From: an uncultured Lachnospiraceae bacterium | GTDB taxonomy: Bacteria > Bacillota > Clostridia > Lachnospirales > Lachnospiraceae | Direction: 5' to 3' | NCBI GenBank assembly: GCA_934364805.1 | Contig: CAKRMH010000008.1 | Coordinates: forward strand, 62,001 to 126,000 | Length of the DNA stretch: 64,000 nucleotides | Shown here: piece by piece, positions 42,168 through 49,995 of the stretch | Position numbering within the stretch: the stretch's first letter is position 1 | Layout of the letters: each line of letters begins with the position of its first letter | Notes under the pieces: generated by a model | Database searches by the model: none | What the model saw: only the letters and a program-made list of their open reading frames with translations | What the model was told of the DNA's origin: nothing | Made by a program: the position numbers and the translations under genes

Positions 42168-43618
42168 TGTTTGGATGTTATCATAGAAGCAAAATGGAAA
42201 ATCAGATGCCGGAAATGACACTCCGCAATATTACTGAGGCATGCTCCGGAACCTATGTCGGTTCTCTGGAGAGCATGTCCGATACGGTTGCGGGTGTGGT
42301 GATCGACAGCCGTCAGGTAAAACAGGATTATCTTTTTATCCCGATCAAAGGGGAAAAGGTGGATGGACATAAGTTTATTCCGGACGTTTTTGAAAAGGGC
42401 GCGATCGCAGTTCTTTCTGAGCATGCCTTAAAAGACCCGGCAGGACCATACATATTAGTAGATTCCACAACAGAAGCAATGAAAAAGATCGCCCGTTTTT
42501 ACCGCGAACGTCTTCAGATCAAAGTTGTCGGAATTACAGGAAGTGTTGGAAAAACAAGCACAAAAGAGATGATTTCTTCCGTTCTTTCACAGAAATACAG
42601 CGTGCTGAAAACAGCAGGTAATTTTAACAATGAGATCGGACTTCCGCTCACAATCTTTCATATCCGTGCAGAACATGAAGTTGCAGTACTTGAGATGGGA
42701 ATTTCAGATTTTGGTGAGATGCACCGGCTGGCAGAGATGGCCAATCCGGATATCTGCGTGATCACGAATATCGGGCTCTGTCATCTGGAGAATCTTCACA
42801 CCAGAGACGGAATCTTAAAGGCGAAAACAGAAAGCTTTGATCATCTGAGACCAAATGGCATTGCTATTTTAAACGGGGATGATGACAAGCTTTGTACACA
42901 GAAGATGGTAAACGGCCAGCCGGCTGTTTTCTATGGAATCGGCCAGGAAGCTGCACTTGATGAGGCTGGTCAGAAGATGGCAGAAAAATCCATCTATGCA
43001 ACAGACATCGAGAACCTTGGTTTTGAAGGAATGAAAGCAGTGATCCATACTCCGGCAGGAGAATTTCAGGCGCAGATTCCGATTGCTGGTGAACACAATA
43101 TATACAATGCGCTCGCAGCAACGGCAGTCGGACTTCAGATGGGACTGACATTAGAAGAGATCCAGGATGGAATTGCGGCAGTTGAGACGATTTCCGGAAG
43201 AACAAATTTCCTTGAAGTTCATGGAATGACCGTCATTGATGACTGCTACAATGCCAATCCGGTTTCCATGGCGGCTTCCATTGACGTATTGTCACATGCT
43301 GCTGGCAGAAATATCGCAGTACTCGGTGATATGGGTGAACTTGGTGCAGATGAGAAAGCACTTCATTACGGAGTTGGAAAAGTCGTCGGAGAAAAGAAGA
43401 TCCAGACACTTTTTGCTGCAGGAACACTTGCAAAAGAGTATGCAGACGCAGCCAAAACAGTCAATCCGGATTGCGATGTGCATTATTTTGCAGACCGCGA
43501 GAGCATGACAAAAGAGCTTCTTTCTTATGTGAAAGAAGGCGATACCATTCTTGTGAAGGCTTCGCATTTCATGGAATTTCCGAAAGTCGTCGAGGCGTTA
43601 AAGAATCTTAACAAATAG
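42167..43618 (+). CDS. murF: UDP-MurNAc-tripeptide--D-Ala-D-Ala ligase
   Basis: A 483-residue Mur ligase that adds D-Ala-D-Ala to the UDP-muramyl tripeptide in the cytoplasm. The P-loop is VGITGSVGKTSTKEM (near residue 125), followed by EMGISDFGEM, NIGLCHLENL and VIDDCYNANPVSM. The first ATG (42167) overlaps the ddl stop. An in-frame ATG at 42194 gives MENQMPEM and is a plausible alternative start. The gene ends 4 bases before the convergent small gene on the minus strand. Confidence 0.93.
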   Translation: MFGCYHRSKMENQMPEMTLRNITEACSGTYVGSLESMSDTVAGVVIDSRQVKQDYLFIPIKGEKVDGHKFIPDVFEKGAIAVLSEHALKDPAGPYILVDSTTEAMKKIARFYRERLQIKVVGITGSVGKTSTKEMISSVLSQKYSVLKTAGNFNNEIGLPLTIFHIRAEHEVAVLEMGISDFGEMHRLAEMANPDICVITNIGLCHLENLHTRDGILKAKTESFDHLRPNGIAILNGDDDKLCTQKMVNGQPAVFYGIGQEAALDEAGQKMAEKSIYATDIENLGFEGMKAVIHTPAGEFQAQIPIAGEHNIYNALAATAVGLQMGLTLEEIQDGIAAVETISGRTNFLEVHGMTVIDDCYNANPVSMAASIDVLSHAAGRNIAVLGDMGELGADEKALHYGVGKVVGEKKIQTLFAAGTLAKEYADAAKTVNPDCDVHYFADRESMTKELLSYVKEGDTILVKASHFMEFPKVVEALKNLNK

Positions 43619-43622
43619 ATCG

Positions 43623-43907
43623 TTAGTGAGAAATTAGCTCCTTCGATTTGAGATAATCCCGTTTTCTTACGTAAATATTGTATATATAAAAGGTTTCTCC
43701 TACTATAGTATTATAAGAAGCCGGAGCACCATGACCAATGGTCGTACTCATTTTAGCATGAACCATAGTGTCAAAGGTGCTTTGGCTTTTTTTTGTCACT
43801 AAAGTATATGGAATATGAGCGTTTTTTAACAAATCGACAACTTTTGTAATTTCAATGGATGATGTGTCGGATATAAGTAATTTGCGTAGTATTATAATGT
43901 GAAACAT
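43623..43907 (-). CDS. Small protein resembling DUF2007-type signalling proteins
   Basis: A 94-residue soluble protein without a secure family. The order ITKVVDLLKNAHIPYTLVTK, then YIYNIYVRKRDYLKSKELI, resembles the two-strand/helix pattern of DUF2007-like proteins, a tentative match. A GGAGG ribosome binding site is present nine bases before the ATG at 43907. It converges with murF and marks the left border of an AT-rich segment. Confidence 0.6.
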   Translation of the reverse strand: MFHIIILRKLLISDTSSIEITKVVDLLKNAHIPYTLVTKKSQSTFDTMVHAKMSTTIGHGAPASYNTIVGETFYIYNIYVRKRDYLKSKELISH

Positions 43908-44153
43908 GTTACGATACCTCCGTAAATATTTTTAGTGAAAATCAACAGGATGATATGAATGTTGTCACAAACAGAAACCAGACATGTATCATACAATCCA
44001 TATCTATCATAGCATATTCTTTGCGATTTAACATCACAATTATTTAGTAATTGTGATATTGAATCGATTGTGCGAAAATAATGTTGAATTGGAAAAATAT
44101 ATTTACAATCGCAAATAGGTAAAGAAGTTGTTATTTAAAAAGGAGAGGCAAGG
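43908..44153. other. AT-rich intergenic region with a perfect palindrome
   Basis: No gene is visible. ATCACAATTA (44033-44042) and TAATTGTGAT (44048-44057) form a perfect 10-bp inverted repeat around TTTAG, about 95 bases before the metalloprotease start. It could be an operator. No clear promoter could be fixed; several TTGAAT/TATATT-like elements occur between 44080 and 44105. Confidence 0.5.
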
Positions 44154-45713
44154 ATGAAATCCCGATTATTATTGTTATTGGTAGTTTGTTTTATATTATT
44201 ATCTGCCTGTGTAAGTGGTTCACAGTCTGATTTTAGTGAAGATCGATATAATAGAGAATCTGCATATGGTGTTGCATTTGATACGATAAAAACGGAAAGA
44301 AATGGAATTACGTATTCTTTTGAAAAATCGGCCTGTACAGAAGAAGAGGCAGTGAAATATGTTGATCAGATCAACTCGGATATCGTCACAATATACAATG
44401 CGTTATCTGAAATTGAAAGCATTTCCCTACAAAAAAAACTTGATATTTATGTGGTAAAATCACTTGTAAATCATGAACAAATTATTGATGGACAGAATAT
44501 TTTTCTGGATATTGCAAGCATCACGGATTGCTCTTATCGGAGTTTATTACTCAGGGCAATGCTTGATATGGGGAATTGTGTTAAGATTTATGGATTGAGT
44601 GGTTATATTTTCAACATAAATGGAGATTTGAACTATGTGCAGGATAGTTTATCCTCAAAGCGTGGTGAACTGGATTTGTTTATAGGTAGAACAAATCCTT
44701 CTTTTGCAACAAAAGAGGAAATAGAATTGTTTAGGAATGTTGCGATACTTTTATCAAGATACGTAATCGAGAAGAAAGGATTGACGCATTTTGTTCAAAG
44801 TTCGATTACAACAGAAGATATTGATGAATGGTTAAAGTACATTGATGTTTCTGCTGCTTATGATAAAGAAAGTATTGAATATCAGCAGAAATTTGAAGGA
44901 TCATATCTCGATGGATATGATATGGTTTTGAAGTATGATCAGACGGAATATGCATTTCATGATTGCGGAGAATATTTTACAGATATATCAGAAGTAGAAG
45001 ATGTGCTTTTAGCGAATGTAAAATTAACAGAGAGTATTCCTTTGTATTGGAAGGAACATAATCTCACAAGTTACGATTTTGAAGGAGACATAAATCATAT
45101 TGTGTATGATATTCAGTATAATCAAAATGCGATAAGTCAGACCGTTGTACAAGGACATGAAGCAAGTCCGGTCATAAAGATTCTATCCCCACGCCAATTG
45201 ACTTTTACGCATGAATTTATGCATGTGTGTTTTAATTGTAAGGATAGTGATCGATATTGGATGGAAGAAGGGCTATGTGAATACTTTGCCTTTGTGGAAT
45301 TTTGCCCGGAGTACATGAAAGAAGGTTTATATCAGGCATTATGTGATGAAACATATCAAAATGGTAAGCTGAAAGAATATTATGAATACTTTAATGGCAC
45401 AATCACAGGTGTTGATACGTATAATCTTCAAACGGTATACAATTATTATATTTATCAATTGGATATTTTACATCAGCAGCCTGAGGTGAAAATGACAAAT
45501 TCAATTGGTTCAATAAATGTATATAAAGGAACCGGAGATGAACTGAACTATATGGAAGCAATGACTTTTGCAGGGTATTTGGTTCATGAGAATGGAATTG
45601 ATAAAATTGTTGAATTTTTAAGTGGAACGGAATCATATGAGGATTTTTTTGGTTCATCTTATGAGAAGCTAAAAAGTGAGTGGCTAAACAGTATATCGTT
45701 AGACTTGAATTAA
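44154..45713 (+). CDS. Lipoprotein with gluzincin (peptidase MA-like) metalloprotease domain
   Basis: A 519-residue exported lipoprotein. The signal peptide MKSRLLLLLVVCFILLSAC ends in a lipobox at Cys19. A long middle region has no family I recognise. Zinc ligands are in HEFMH (His353, His357), with catalytic Glu354. A downstream WMEEGLCEYFA (Glu372) supplies the third ligand, as in the peptidase MA-like HExxH...EGLAEY families. It should be a membrane-anchored zinc protease acting outside the cell. The gene is AT-rich compared with its neighbours and uses codons such as ATA and TTA more often, suggesting transfer. Its last three codons lie in a repeat that recurs at 47172. Confidence 0.78.
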   Translation: MKSRLLLLLVVCFILLSACVSGSQSDFSEDRYNRESAYGVAFDTIKTERNGITYSFEKSACTEEEAVKYVDQINSDIVTIYNALSEIESISLQKKLDIYVVKSLVNHEQIIDGQNIFLDIASITDCSYRSLLLRAMLDMGNCVKIYGLSGYIFNINGDLNYVQDSLSSKRGELDLFIGRTNPSFATKEEIELFRNVAILLSRYVIEKKGLTHFVQSSITTEDIDEWLKYIDVSAAYDKESIEYQQKFEGSYLDGYDMVLKYDQTEYAFHDCGEYFTDISEVEDVLLANVKLTESIPLYWKEHNLTSYDFEGDINHIVYDIQYNQNAISQTVVQGHEASPVIKILSPRQLTFTHEFMHVCFNCKDSDRYWMEEGLCEYFAFVEFCPEYMKEGLYQALCDETYQNGKLKEYYEYFNGTITGVDTYNLQTVYNYYIYQLDILHQQPEVKMTNSIGSINVYKGTGDELNYMEAMTFAGYLVHENGIDKIVEFLSGTESYEDFFGSSYEKLKSEWLNSISLDLN

Positions 45714-45743
45714 TTGCGGTTAGAATTTATAACAACGACAGCA
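45702..45743 (+). repeat. Repeat block A, copy 1
   Basis: 42 bp beginning GACTTGAATTAATTGCGG, identical at 40 positions with 47172-47213. It contains the last three codons and stop of the metalloprotease gene. Confidence 0.93.
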
Positions 45744-45744
45744 T

Positions 45745-45817
45745 GGCAGTTGCATTTTATGCAGCTGTCATTTTTTTTACATTACTGGATCAGCGGCACA
45801 GTATGAGAACAGAAAAT
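45745..45817 (+). repeat. Repeat block B, copy 1, with terminator
   Basis: About 73 bp, roughly 90% identical with 47790-47862. It includes a terminator hairpin (CAGTTGCA...TGCAGCTG then eight T) and the first codons of the GNAT gene (ATGAGAACAG), after which similarity ends. In this copy block B follows block A by one base, without the cyclophilin gene. Confidence 0.9.
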
Positions 45818-45824
45818 AAGAAAG

Positions 45825-45852
45825 TTACCCATACATGGGGTTGCTTTTTTTT
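45825..45852 (+). terminator. Terminator before TetR gene
   Basis: ACCCAT (45827-45832) pairs with ATGGGGT (45835-45841) with one bulge, followed by TTGC and eight T. Confidence 0.6.
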
Positions 45853-45862
45853 ATTATATTGA

Positions 45863-45886
45863 TATAATTAAACTTACAGTTTAATT
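45863..45886 (+). promoter_or_regulatory. Promoter and palindromic operator of TetR gene
   Basis: TATAAT at 45863-45868 overlaps AATTAAACT-TAC-AGTTTAATT (45866-45886), a perfect 9-bp inverted repeat. A repressor bound there would block its own promoter. Confidence 0.72.
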
Positions 45887-45920
45887 AATTTACAAAAGGA
45901 ATCAAATGTGAGGATAGAAG

Positions 45921-46568
45921 ATGGGAAGACGAAAAAAAGAGCCAAGGAGTGTGCACAGGGAGCATATTGCGAGTGCAGCAGCACAGCTTTTTGCAGAGAA
46001 AAGTATCGATGCTGTTTCCATGGATGATATTGCGGGTAAAGCCGGATACAGCAAGGCAACGCTTTATGTCTATTTTAGGAACAAAGAGGAAATTATAAGT
46101 ATTCTGGTTTTAAAAAGCATGCAGATGCTTTATGACTGTATTTGCAGGGCTGTGGAAGAAGAGGCTGCAACGAAAGAGAAGTACAGGATGATCTGCCGCA
46201 GCCTTGCTGCTTATCAGAAAGAATATCCATTGTATTTCCAGATGGTGTTAGAGAATATCAATATTGATTTTGAAAATACAGAATGCATTCCAGAGGAAAA
46301 AGAGACCTATCTGGTTGGTGAACGGATCAATGAGAAACTGATGCAGTTTTTTGAGGAAGGAGTGAAAAAAGGCGATCTGCGTCCGAATATGGAGATTCTT
46401 CCGACGATTTTTCAATTCTGGGGAATGCTTTCGGGACTGATCCAGCTAGCCGCACAAAAAGAAGAATATATTGGTGTGTCAATGGGGCTTTCGAAGGAGC
46501 AATTTCTGGAAAGTGGTTTTGAAATGTTATATCGTTCTGTAGCAAAGGAGGAAAAACATGGAGAGTAA
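45921..46568 (+). CDS. TetR/AcrR family transcriptional repressor
   Basis: A 215-residue regulator. The N-terminal HTH (about 14-60) reads HIASAAAQLFAEKS, SMDDIAGKAGYSKATLYVYFRNKEEI, the standard TetR pattern. The helical C-terminal domain binds an unknown ligand. The gene ends inside the start of the following oxidoreductase gene (11-base overlap), so they form an operon. The palindrome over its promoter suggests autorepression of the whole unit, lifted by a compound that the oxidoreductase may act on. Confidence 0.9.
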   Translation: MGRRKKEPRSVHREHIASAAAQLFAEKSIDAVSMDDIAGKAGYSKATLYVYFRNKEEIISILVLKSMQMLYDCICRAVEEEAATKEKYRMICRSLAAYQKEYPLYFQMVLENINIDFENTECIPEEKETYLVGERINEKLMQFFEEGVKKGDLRPNMEILPTIFQFWGMLSGLIQLAAQKEEYIGVSMGLSKEQFLESGFEMLYRSVAKEEKHGE

Positions 46569-47127
46569 CTATGCACTTGCAATACAGGGAAGTCCGCGAA
46601 AGGATGGAATCACGTCGGTAATGTTGGAAAAAGCAATTGCGGAGGCAAAGAAAAAGGGATACACCGTTGAAAAGATTGATCTTTATGAACAGAGCATTCA
46701 TTACTGCAATGGCTGCCGAAGCTGCCTGAACACTGGAAAATGCGTACAGAATGACGACCTGCAAAAGCTGGTGGAAGCTGTGAAACAAAGTAAACTCGTT
46801 ATTCTTGCGTCACCGGTATACTGGGCAAATGTACCGGCAGCAGTAAAGAATCTGTTTGACCGGATGCTTGGCGTGGCGATGGAGGAGACGGTGGCATTTC
46901 CAAAACCACGGTTAGAGGGAAGAAAATACATGATTCTTACTGCATGCAATACGAAAGCTCCGTTTTCCTGGATTTTTGGACAGAGCAGAGGTGCCATTCA
47001 CTGCATGGATGAATTTTTCAGAACCGCAGGAATGCGCCCGTTTGGCAAAGTGGTATGCGCTGGAACAGGCAGTAAAAAGGAACCGGATATTCATACATTA
47101 AAAAAGATTGAGAGGTGTTTTCGATGA
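46558..47127 (+). CDS. NADPH-dependent FMN reductase / flavodoxin-fold oxidoreductase
   Basis: A 189-residue flavoprotein. QGSPRKDGITSVMLEKAI is the FMN phosphate loop. HYCNGCRSCLNTGKCVQNDD is the Cys-rich segment common in clostridial iron-sulfur flavoprotein relatives; here it has four Cys (C-x2-C-x2-C-x5-C). SPVYWANVPAAVKNLFDR is the second FMN motif. It reduces quinones, azo or nitro compounds in known relatives. The ATG overlaps the TetR gene behind AAAGGAGG. The stop codon overlaps the start of a truncated reading frame (ATGA). Confidence 0.87.
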   Translation: MESNYALAIQGSPRKDGITSVMLEKAIAEAKKKGYTVEKIDLYEQSIHYCNGCRSCLNTGKCVQNDDLQKLVEAVKQSKLVILASPVYWANVPAAVKNLFDRMLGVAMEETVAFPKPRLEGRKYMILTACNTKAPFSWIFGQSRGAIHCMDEFFRTAGMRPFGKVVCAGTGSKKEPDIHTLKKIERCFR

Positions 47128-47183
47128 AATTATCTGTTGTGCACTGGATCAGGCATAACGGTGCATCATTTGACTTGAATTAA
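47124..47183 (+). pseudogene. Truncated gene start fused to repeat block A
   Basis: The frame MKLSVVHWIRHNGASFDLN starts at an ATG overlapping the preceding stop by four bases, as for a coupled third gene of the operon. After 16 codons it runs into repeat block A at 47172 and stops after DLN, in the same frame in which the metalloprotease gene ends. The rest of the original gene is missing. The first residues, with a beta-strand-like LSVVHW, could be the start of another flavodoxin-type protein, which is a guess. Confidence 0.65.
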
Positions 47184-47213
47184 TTGCGGTTAGAATTTAT
47201 AATAATGACAGCA
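47172..47213 (+). repeat. Repeat block A, copy 2
   Basis: 40 of 42 positions equal 45702-45743. Here it truncates the frame at 47124 and is followed by the cyclophilin gene. Confidence 0.93.
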
Positions 47214-47254
47214 GTGCAGATGACTGCCAGATTATGTAAAGAGAGGAAAACAAT

Positions 47255-47776
47255 ATGGCACAGAATCCAGTTGTAACATTTGAAATGGAAAACGGCGATA
47301 TGATGAAAGCGGAACTTTATCCGGAAATCGCCCCAAATACAGTAAATAACTTTATCAGTCTGATCAATCACGGATTTTACGATGGACTTATTTTCCATCG
47401 TTGTATCAAAGGGTTTATGATCCAGGGCGGAGATCCGGAAGGAACCGGAATGGGTGGTCCGGGATACGGAATCAAAGGTGAATTTGCACAGAATGGTGTG
47501 AAAAATGATTTAAAACATACAGCAGGCGTTCTTTCCATGGCACGTTCCATGATGCCAAACTCTGCAGGAAGCCAGTTCTTTATCATGCATAAAGATGCTC
47601 CGCATCTGGATGGCGCATATGCTGCATTTGGTAAGATCATCGAAGGTCAGGAGAATGTAGATAAGATTGCTGAGACAGCAACAGATTACAGCGATCGTCC
47701 ATTAGAGGATCAGGTAATGAAAAAGGTTACCGTTGAGACTTTTGGTGTAGAGTATCCGGAACCGGAAACAATGTAA
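47255..47776 (+). CDS. Peptidyl-prolyl cis-trans isomerase, cyclophilin type
   Basis: A 173-residue cytoplasmic cyclophilin that speeds proline isomerisation in protein folding. The core motifs are FHRCIKGFMIQGGDPEGTG (catalytic Arg in FHR), GVLSMARSMMPNSAGSQFFI and LDGAYAAFGKI. It starts behind GAGAGG. It lies between repeat blocks A and B; the corresponding place in copy 1 (45744) lacks it. Its terminator is formed by block B. Confidence 0.95.
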   Translation: MAQNPVVTFEMENGDMMKAELYPEIAPNTVNNFISLINHGFYDGLIFHRCIKGFMIQGGDPEGTGMGGPGYGIKGEFAQNGVKNDLKHTAGVLSMARSMMPNSAGSQFFIMHKDAPHLDGAYAAFGKIIEGQENVDKIAETATDYSDRPLEDQVMKKVTVETFGVEYPEPETM

Positions 47777-47789
47777 TAAATATGAATAC

Positions 47790-47862
47790 GGCAGCTGCAT
47801 TTTATGCAGCTGTCATTTATTTTTACTTTACAGGGTCAGGGGCACAGTATGAGAACAGGAAA
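47790..47862 (+). repeat. Repeat block B, copy 2, with cyclophilin terminator
   Basis: It contains the hairpin CAGCTGCA (47792-47799) / TGCAGCTG (47805-47812) followed by a T-rich run, then the start of the GNAT gene. It is about 90% identical with 45745-45817. Confidence 0.9.
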
Positions 47863-48733
47863 GCTGGAACGTATTTTTTACTGGAAAGAGGAGACTGCAG
47901 GGGAAGAACATCTGCGGACGTTCGAAAAGGCATACAACAAAATATTTTATGAACTGCCGGAAGCTGGAACAAAAGAAGCACAGACTCTGGAAGACATTTT
48001 GGAGAATGCGTTAAAAGATATTGATCCGATGGACTGTCTGCTTATCACTTCCAGAGATGAGCGTATCCATCTGGCAGAAAAATGGAACCTTGCCACGGCA
48101 GCATATCCGAATCCGGCGATTCCCGGGCAGAGCCTGTTTGAGGCAGATGTGCTGATCGAAAGTTTTGAGGATGTTGATCTGGAATATCTCGAGCGAATCC
48201 GGAGAAGGCATCATGGGATTCCGTGGGTGATCGCACAGACAAAACGGTGTATCCTGCGTGAAATCTGTATGGAAGATATGCAGGCGTTGTTTGATCTGTA
48301 TGCAGAGCCTGGAATGACGGATTTTATCGAGCCGCTCTATCCGTGGGAGCAGGAACTGGAATATGAAAAGTCATACATCGAGCATATGTACCGGCTATAT
48401 GAATACGGTATGTGGGTTGTGATCGAGAAAGATACCGGTAAGCTGATCGGGCGCGCAGGACTGGAGCATCGCGAGTATCCAGAAGAATCACATATGGAGC
48501 TGGAGCTGGGATATGCGATCGGGACTGCGTACCAGCGTAAGGGATATGCAACGGAAGTTTGCCAGGCAATCATCGCCTATGCGCAGGCAAATCTGGAATA
48601 TCCAAGGATCAACTGTCTGATCGAAAAGGAAAATACAGCATCCATACATTTCATCGAATCGCTTGGCTTTACATTTGTGGGAGAATCGAAAGCCGCAGGA
48701 ACTACGATGCTACGCTATGTGAAAGAAATATAG
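47849..48733 (+). CDS. GNAT acetyltransferase with N-terminal HAD-like part
   Basis: A 294-residue protein in two parts. Residues about 1-130 resemble a degraded HAD-type domain (DCLLITSRDERIHLAEKWNLATAAYPN), without a visible nucleophile Asp motif. Residues 135-294 are a GNAT acetyltransferase of the RimJ type. They include REICMEDMQALFDLY, GRAGLEHREYPEESHMELELGY and the acetyl-CoA loop YQRKGYATEVCQ. The acceptor is unknown. The start is the ATG at 47849, which is also preserved in the partial copy at 45802. A terminator follows. Confidence 0.83.
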   Translation: MRTGKLERIFYWKEETAGEEHLRTFEKAYNKIFYELPEAGTKEAQTLEDILENALKDIDPMDCLLITSRDERIHLAEKWNLATAAYPNPAIPGQSLFEADVLIESFEDVDLEYLERIRRRHHGIPWVIAQTKRCILREICMEDMQALFDLYAEPGMTDFIEPLYPWEQELEYEKSYIEHMYRLYEYGMWVVIEKDTGKLIGRAGLEHREYPEESHMELELGYAIGTAYQRKGYATEVCQAIIAYAQANLEYPRINCLIEKENTASIHFIESLGFTFVGESKAAGTTMLRYVKEI

Positions 48734-48760
48734 ATATTTGAAATTTTCATAAAAATCAGA

Positions 48761-48797
48761 TCAGGGTGTCAAAAGCTGTTTTTTGACACCCTGATTT
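48761..48797. terminator. Bidirectional terminator between GNAT and the FMN enzyme gene
   Basis: Perfect 14-bp stem TCAGGGTGTCAAAA (48761-48774) with its complement at 48781-48794, loop GCTGTT. It serves two converging genes. Confidence 0.9.
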
Positions 48798-48813
48798 CGT
48801 TTGGGCAGTTTAA

Positions 48814-49830
48814 CTAGATTCTTACGCAGTCACGTGTGATCTCGGAAAGTGAGGAAACACCACACATTGCCATCGTATCAGCAAGTTCTCCACCAATCTT
48901 CTGGATGTAGGATTCCACGCCTTCCCTTCCACCGCCGTATACGGCAGTAACAAACGGACGGGCGATGATCGCTGCATCAGCACCGAGTGAGAGTGCTTTA
49001 AACACATCTGTGCCGGAACGGATTCCACCATCAACAAGGATTTTCATGGAGCCATCCACAGCAAGGGCAATTTCTTCTAAAACCTCAGCCGTTGCAGGAC
49101 ATTGATCCAGAACTCGTCCACCATGGTTGGAGACAACGATTGCGGAAGCACCGGCTTCTTTGGCTTTTAAGGCACCTTTTACGGTCATGATACCTTTTAC
49201 GATGAAAGGAACACCTGCGGCTTCGGCGATTGCATGAAGCTCCTCAACGGATTTGCTTCCGGCAGGTGGAGTAAGATTCTTTAAAAATGGAAGACCAGCG
49301 GCGTCAATATCCATGGCAACAGCGAATGCTCCTGCGTCTTTTACAAGAGCCATCTTCTCGCGGATCGTTTCGATATTCCATGGTTTTACGGTTGGAATTC
49401 CGAATCCGCCGGCTTTTTTGATCGCTTTGGTGGCGGCAACCATGACATTGCTGTCGGTGCCATCTCCGGTGAAAGCAGCAATTCCGAATTCTGCGCAGGA
49501 GGACACCAGAATATCGTTGTAAGTGATATCGTTTAAGGAGTCTCCATAATGAAGATTGACAGCTCCGACCGGACCGGCAAAGAACGGATATTTAAAATCC
49601 TTGCCAAATAAAGATAAGGAAGTGTCGATCGGGCGGTTTTCAACGAGTGTGTCCATCTGTACCCGGATCTCTTTCCATTTATCATAATTTCGGATCGCAG
49701 TATCGCCGATTCCTTTTGCACCTGGACCAGGCATCTGGTTTTTGCAGGCTTTTCCATTGCACTCCGGGCAGGCTTTGCAATAGCTGCCGACTTTTCCCCT
49801 TGCCTGTTCAATACATTCTGAATAGTTCAT
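48814..49830 (-). CDS. FMN-dependent alpha-hydroxy-acid oxidising protein with N-terminal Cys cluster
   Basis: A 338-residue TIM-barrel flavoprotein of the lactate/glycolate oxidase family (LldD-like). The C-terminal half has the FMN phosphate site IVVSNHGGRVLD, with the catalytic His, and ILVDGGIRSGTDVFKAL. The first 35 residues are unusual: Cys6, Cys18, Cys21, Cys24 and Cys29 (YCKACPECNGKACKN), a spacing suited to a metal or iron-sulfur site. The enzyme probably oxidises a 2-hydroxy acid in the cytoplasm, passing electrons to a carrier rather than oxygen in an anaerobe; that is inference. It starts behind AAGGA and is monocistronic. Confidence 0.86.
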   Translation of the reverse strand: MNYSECIEQARGKVGSYCKACPECNGKACKNQMPGPGAKGIGDTAIRNYDKWKEIRVQMDTLVENRPIDTSLSLFGKDFKYPFFAGPVGAVNLHYGDSLNDITYNDILVSSCAEFGIAAFTGDGTDSNVMVAATKAIKKAGGFGIPTVKPWNIETIREKMALVKDAGAFAVAMDIDAAGLPFLKNLTPPAGSKSVEELHAIAEAAGVPFIVKGIMTVKGALKAKEAGASAIVVSNHGGRVLDQCPATAEVLEEIALAVDGSMKILVDGGIRSGTDVFKALSLGADAAIIARPFVTAVYGGGREGVESYIQKIGGELADTMAMCGVSSLSEITRDCVRI

Positions 49831-49947
49831 TTCCCATTCCTTCTTTCGTTTTTTGCTAAGTTTAGTATATCATGAATTCGCACACGAAAGGACTATTTTT
49901 GAGAATTTTCCTCATAAATACAAAAACTACCCATTCAAACCGGAATT

Positions 49948-49956
49948 TGCTATAAT
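49948..49956 (+). promoter_or_regulatory. Extended -10 promoter of glycosyltransferase gene
   Basis: TGCTATAAT (49948-49956) has the TGn extension; no good -35 is present. It lies 40 bases before the ATG. Confidence 0.6.
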
Positions 49957-49995
49957 ATAGGCAATGATTAGAACAAGGCACAAGAGGTAGCTGGA

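Noticed and set aside
45680..45862. A 60-residue frame after the metalloprotease gene
   Set aside because: It overlaps the metalloprotease end, crosses repeat blocks A and B and a terminator; only its ATGAGAACAG part is meaningful, as a remnant of the GNAT gene start.
43600..47800. A mobile element or genomic island with its own recombinase
   Set aside because: No transposase, integrase or tRNA-linked attachment site is visible; the evidence supports rearrangement by repeats only.
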